A stretch of 5,112 bases of DNA from assembly GCA_002779045.1 (NCBI GenBank), contig PEXO01000203.1, forward strand, positions 1 through 5,112, written 5' to 3'. Positions 3,862 through 5,112 of this stretch are shown here, in pieces. The notes under the pieces were generated by a model that worked only from the letters and a program-made list of their open reading frames with translations, was not told where the DNA came from and did no database searches. This DNA comes from Elusimicrobia bacterium CG08_land_8_20_14_0_20_59_10 (GTDB lineage: Bacteria; Elusimicrobiota; Elusimicrobia; Elusimicrobiales; UBA9959). Each line of letters begins with the position of its first letter. Position 1 is the first letter of the stretch. Both the position numbers and the translations under genes were made by a program.

Positions 3862-5112
3862 GATCTCCGGTTCCCGGGCGGTTATAAGGATGTCGTCCTC
3901 TATGCGTACTCCGCCCACCTGGCGCCAGCGTTCCAGAGCGTCCCAGGCCACGGCGTCCCGGAACTGCTGCCGGCGGGTCGCGTCGTCAAGGATGGCCGGC
4001 ACAAAGTAAAGCCCCGGTTCGGCCGTCATTACAAAGCCTTCCTCCACCGGCATATCCACGCGCACCCGCGCGCCGCAGCACATACGGCCTTCGGGGCGGC
4101 CGGGCGCGGCGCCGCCCACATCCCTTACGCGCAGGCCGAGCATATGCCCTGCGCCGTGCGGGAAGAAAAGCGAGATAGCCGCGGTCTCAAGCAGGGAGTC
4201 CGTCGAGCCCTTAAGCAAACCCAGTTGTTTAAGCCCGTCGGCCATCACGGCCGCGGCGGCGCGGTGCACGTCGTGCCATTCCGTGCCGGGCAGGCAGGCG
4301 GCTATGGCGGCTTTCTGCCCCGCCAGGACTATATCGTAGATGGCCTGTTGTTCGGGAGTGAAGCGGTTCCCGGCCGGGAAAGTGCGGGTAACGTCCGCGG
4401 CATATTCGCTTACCTCCGCGCCGGAATCTATTAATACCAGGTCTTTTTCTCCTACAATACGGCTGCCCGGCGCGAAATGCAGGACGGCGGAGTGGACGCC
4501 TGTGCCGACTATGGTGTCGAAGCTGGTCCCGTCTGCCCCGTGACGGAGCATCTCGGCCTCCATTTCTATCTGTATCCGGCGTTCTGTGATCCCGGGTTTT
4601 ATCGTTTCGCGGGCCTTGCGGAAGCCCGCGGCCGTTGCGGCGGCCGCTTTTGAGATAAGCGCTATTTCCGCTTTGTCCTTGGGACGGCGTACGCGGTCCA
4701 GCTTTTCCCGCGCGGCGCCCGCAAGGGAAGGGTTGTGTTTTACCGCGGACAGGAAGGCCGGGGCAGGGGCTCCCAGTACGGTTACTGCCTTAGCGTTGCG
4801 GGCGGCGAGCCACCCGGGAAGCTCGGCTATGTCCTTTCCCGGAGGAACTTCCGGAATACCTTCCCAGAGAAGTTCGGCGGCGTCGGCTTTCCTGACGAAA
4901 TGGGTCCAGCCGCCGGAGTCATAGGCCATTACTCCGCCCCAGCGGCGGGAGCCGGAAAGCCAGTAATATTCCGGGTGCGGCAGGAAGGGATAGGTTTGGT
5001 CCAGGCCGCCGGGTTTGGTAACGGGCTCGCCTGAAGCCACAAGAATCATGGGGCCGCCGCCGCCCAGGACTTGCGCGGCTTTTTGCTGGCGGCGCAGGAT
5101 AACGGAATTTTC
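3838..5112 (-). CDS. M24B metallopeptidase, Xaa-Pro aminopeptidase-like (5' end outside window)
   Basis: The C-terminal 424 codons. The frame stays open past the internal ATG at 5047-5049 to the window edge (reading ENSVILRRQQKAA then VLGGGG), so the start lies beyond 5112. The family removes an N-terminal residue preceding proline, normally in the cytoplasm. Numbering from that ATG: residues 1-118 resemble the creatinase-type N-domain, and about 120-400 form the pita-bread catalytic domain. Metal ligands by E. coli PepP equivalence: D208 (D260) in LIDSG, D219 (D271) in ADVTRT, H302 (H354), E344 (E383) in TAEPGLYF, E384 (E406) in RIEDD. H191 (H243), H298 (H350) and R382 (R404) are also present. 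The residue matching H361 is R309 (LGLRVRDVG instead of the usual LGLdvHDVG). E344 and E384 are 40 apart, 17 more than in E. coli, because of an insert at about 350-375. The metal site is complete, but exact substrate preference is uncertain. Confidence 0.92.
   Translation of the reverse strand, partial: ENSVILRRQQKAAQVLGGGGPMILVASGEPVTKPGGLDQTYPFLPHPEYYWLSGSRRWGGVMAYDSGGWTHFVRKADAAELLWEGIPEVPPGKDIAELPGWLAARNAKAVTVLGAPAPAFLSAVKHNPSLAGAAREKLDRVRRPKDKAEIALISKAAAATAAGFRKARETIKPGITERRIQIEMEAEMLRHGADGTSFDTIVGTGVHSAVLHFAPGSRIVGEKDLVLIDSGAEVSEYAADVTRTFPAGNRFTPEQQAIYDIVLAGQKAAIAACLPGTEWHDVHRAAAAVMADGLKQLGLLKGSTDSLLETAAISLFFPHGAGHMLGLRVRDVGGAAPGRPEGRMCCGARVRVDMPVEEGFVMTAEPGLYFVPAILDDATRRQQFRDAVAWDALERWRQVGGVRIEDDILITAREPEILTSAIPK

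Noticed and set aside
1..5112. CRISPR arrays, tRNA or rRNA genes, insertion sequences or phage genes
   Set aside because: No regularly spaced repeats, cloverleaf-like segments, transposase motifs or terminal repeats were seen.

Overview
The window is G+C-rich bacterial DNA with tightly packed genes. It probably comes from a Gram-negative (diderm) organism: there are remnants of an outer-membrane efflux channel and of an RND (resistance-nodulation-division) pump, and two secreted hydrolases with Sec-type signal peptides. The species cannot be fixed from the sequence. A free-living lineage known mostly from environmental genomes would fit, but that is only a guess.

Layout from left to right: (1) a complete secreted M14 zinc carboxypeptidase on the minus strand (2-1321), with its own promoter and Shine-Dalgarno site; (2) a hairpin that looks like a terminator for minus-strand transcription (1368-1396); (3) a composite pseudogene on the minus strand (1425-2064), in which a TolC-family channel gene and an RND transporter gene have collapsed by several internal deletions into about 640 bp; (4) an intact TetR-family regulator (2061-2654, minus), directly upstream of the remnant and originally overlapping it; (5) a 114-bp divergent intergenic region with a near-perfect TetR-type operator and an extended -10 promoter; (6) a secreted endonuclease I family nuclease on the plus strand (2769-3629); (7) a bidirectional terminator and a short non-coding stretch (3630-3837); (8) the C-terminal 424 codons of an M24B Xaa-Pro aminopeptidase-like protein on the minus strand, running off the right edge (3838-5112).

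The most unusual part is 1425-2064 with its regulator. It reads as a typical TetR-controlled efflux operon (tetR, tolC-like, then RND pump) whose structural genes have been gutted, while the regulator and its operator still look intact. The apparent first codon of the channel gene is ATA. One substitution would restore an ATGA stop/start overlap with tetR. The TetR protein is therefore probably an orphan that now controls itself or targets elsewhere. No new multi-gene system is evident. The other genes are a secreted carboxypeptidase, a secreted nuclease and a cytoplasmic-type aminopeptidase, each apparently transcribed on its own; together they fit scavenging of peptides and nucleic acids, but no operon links them.
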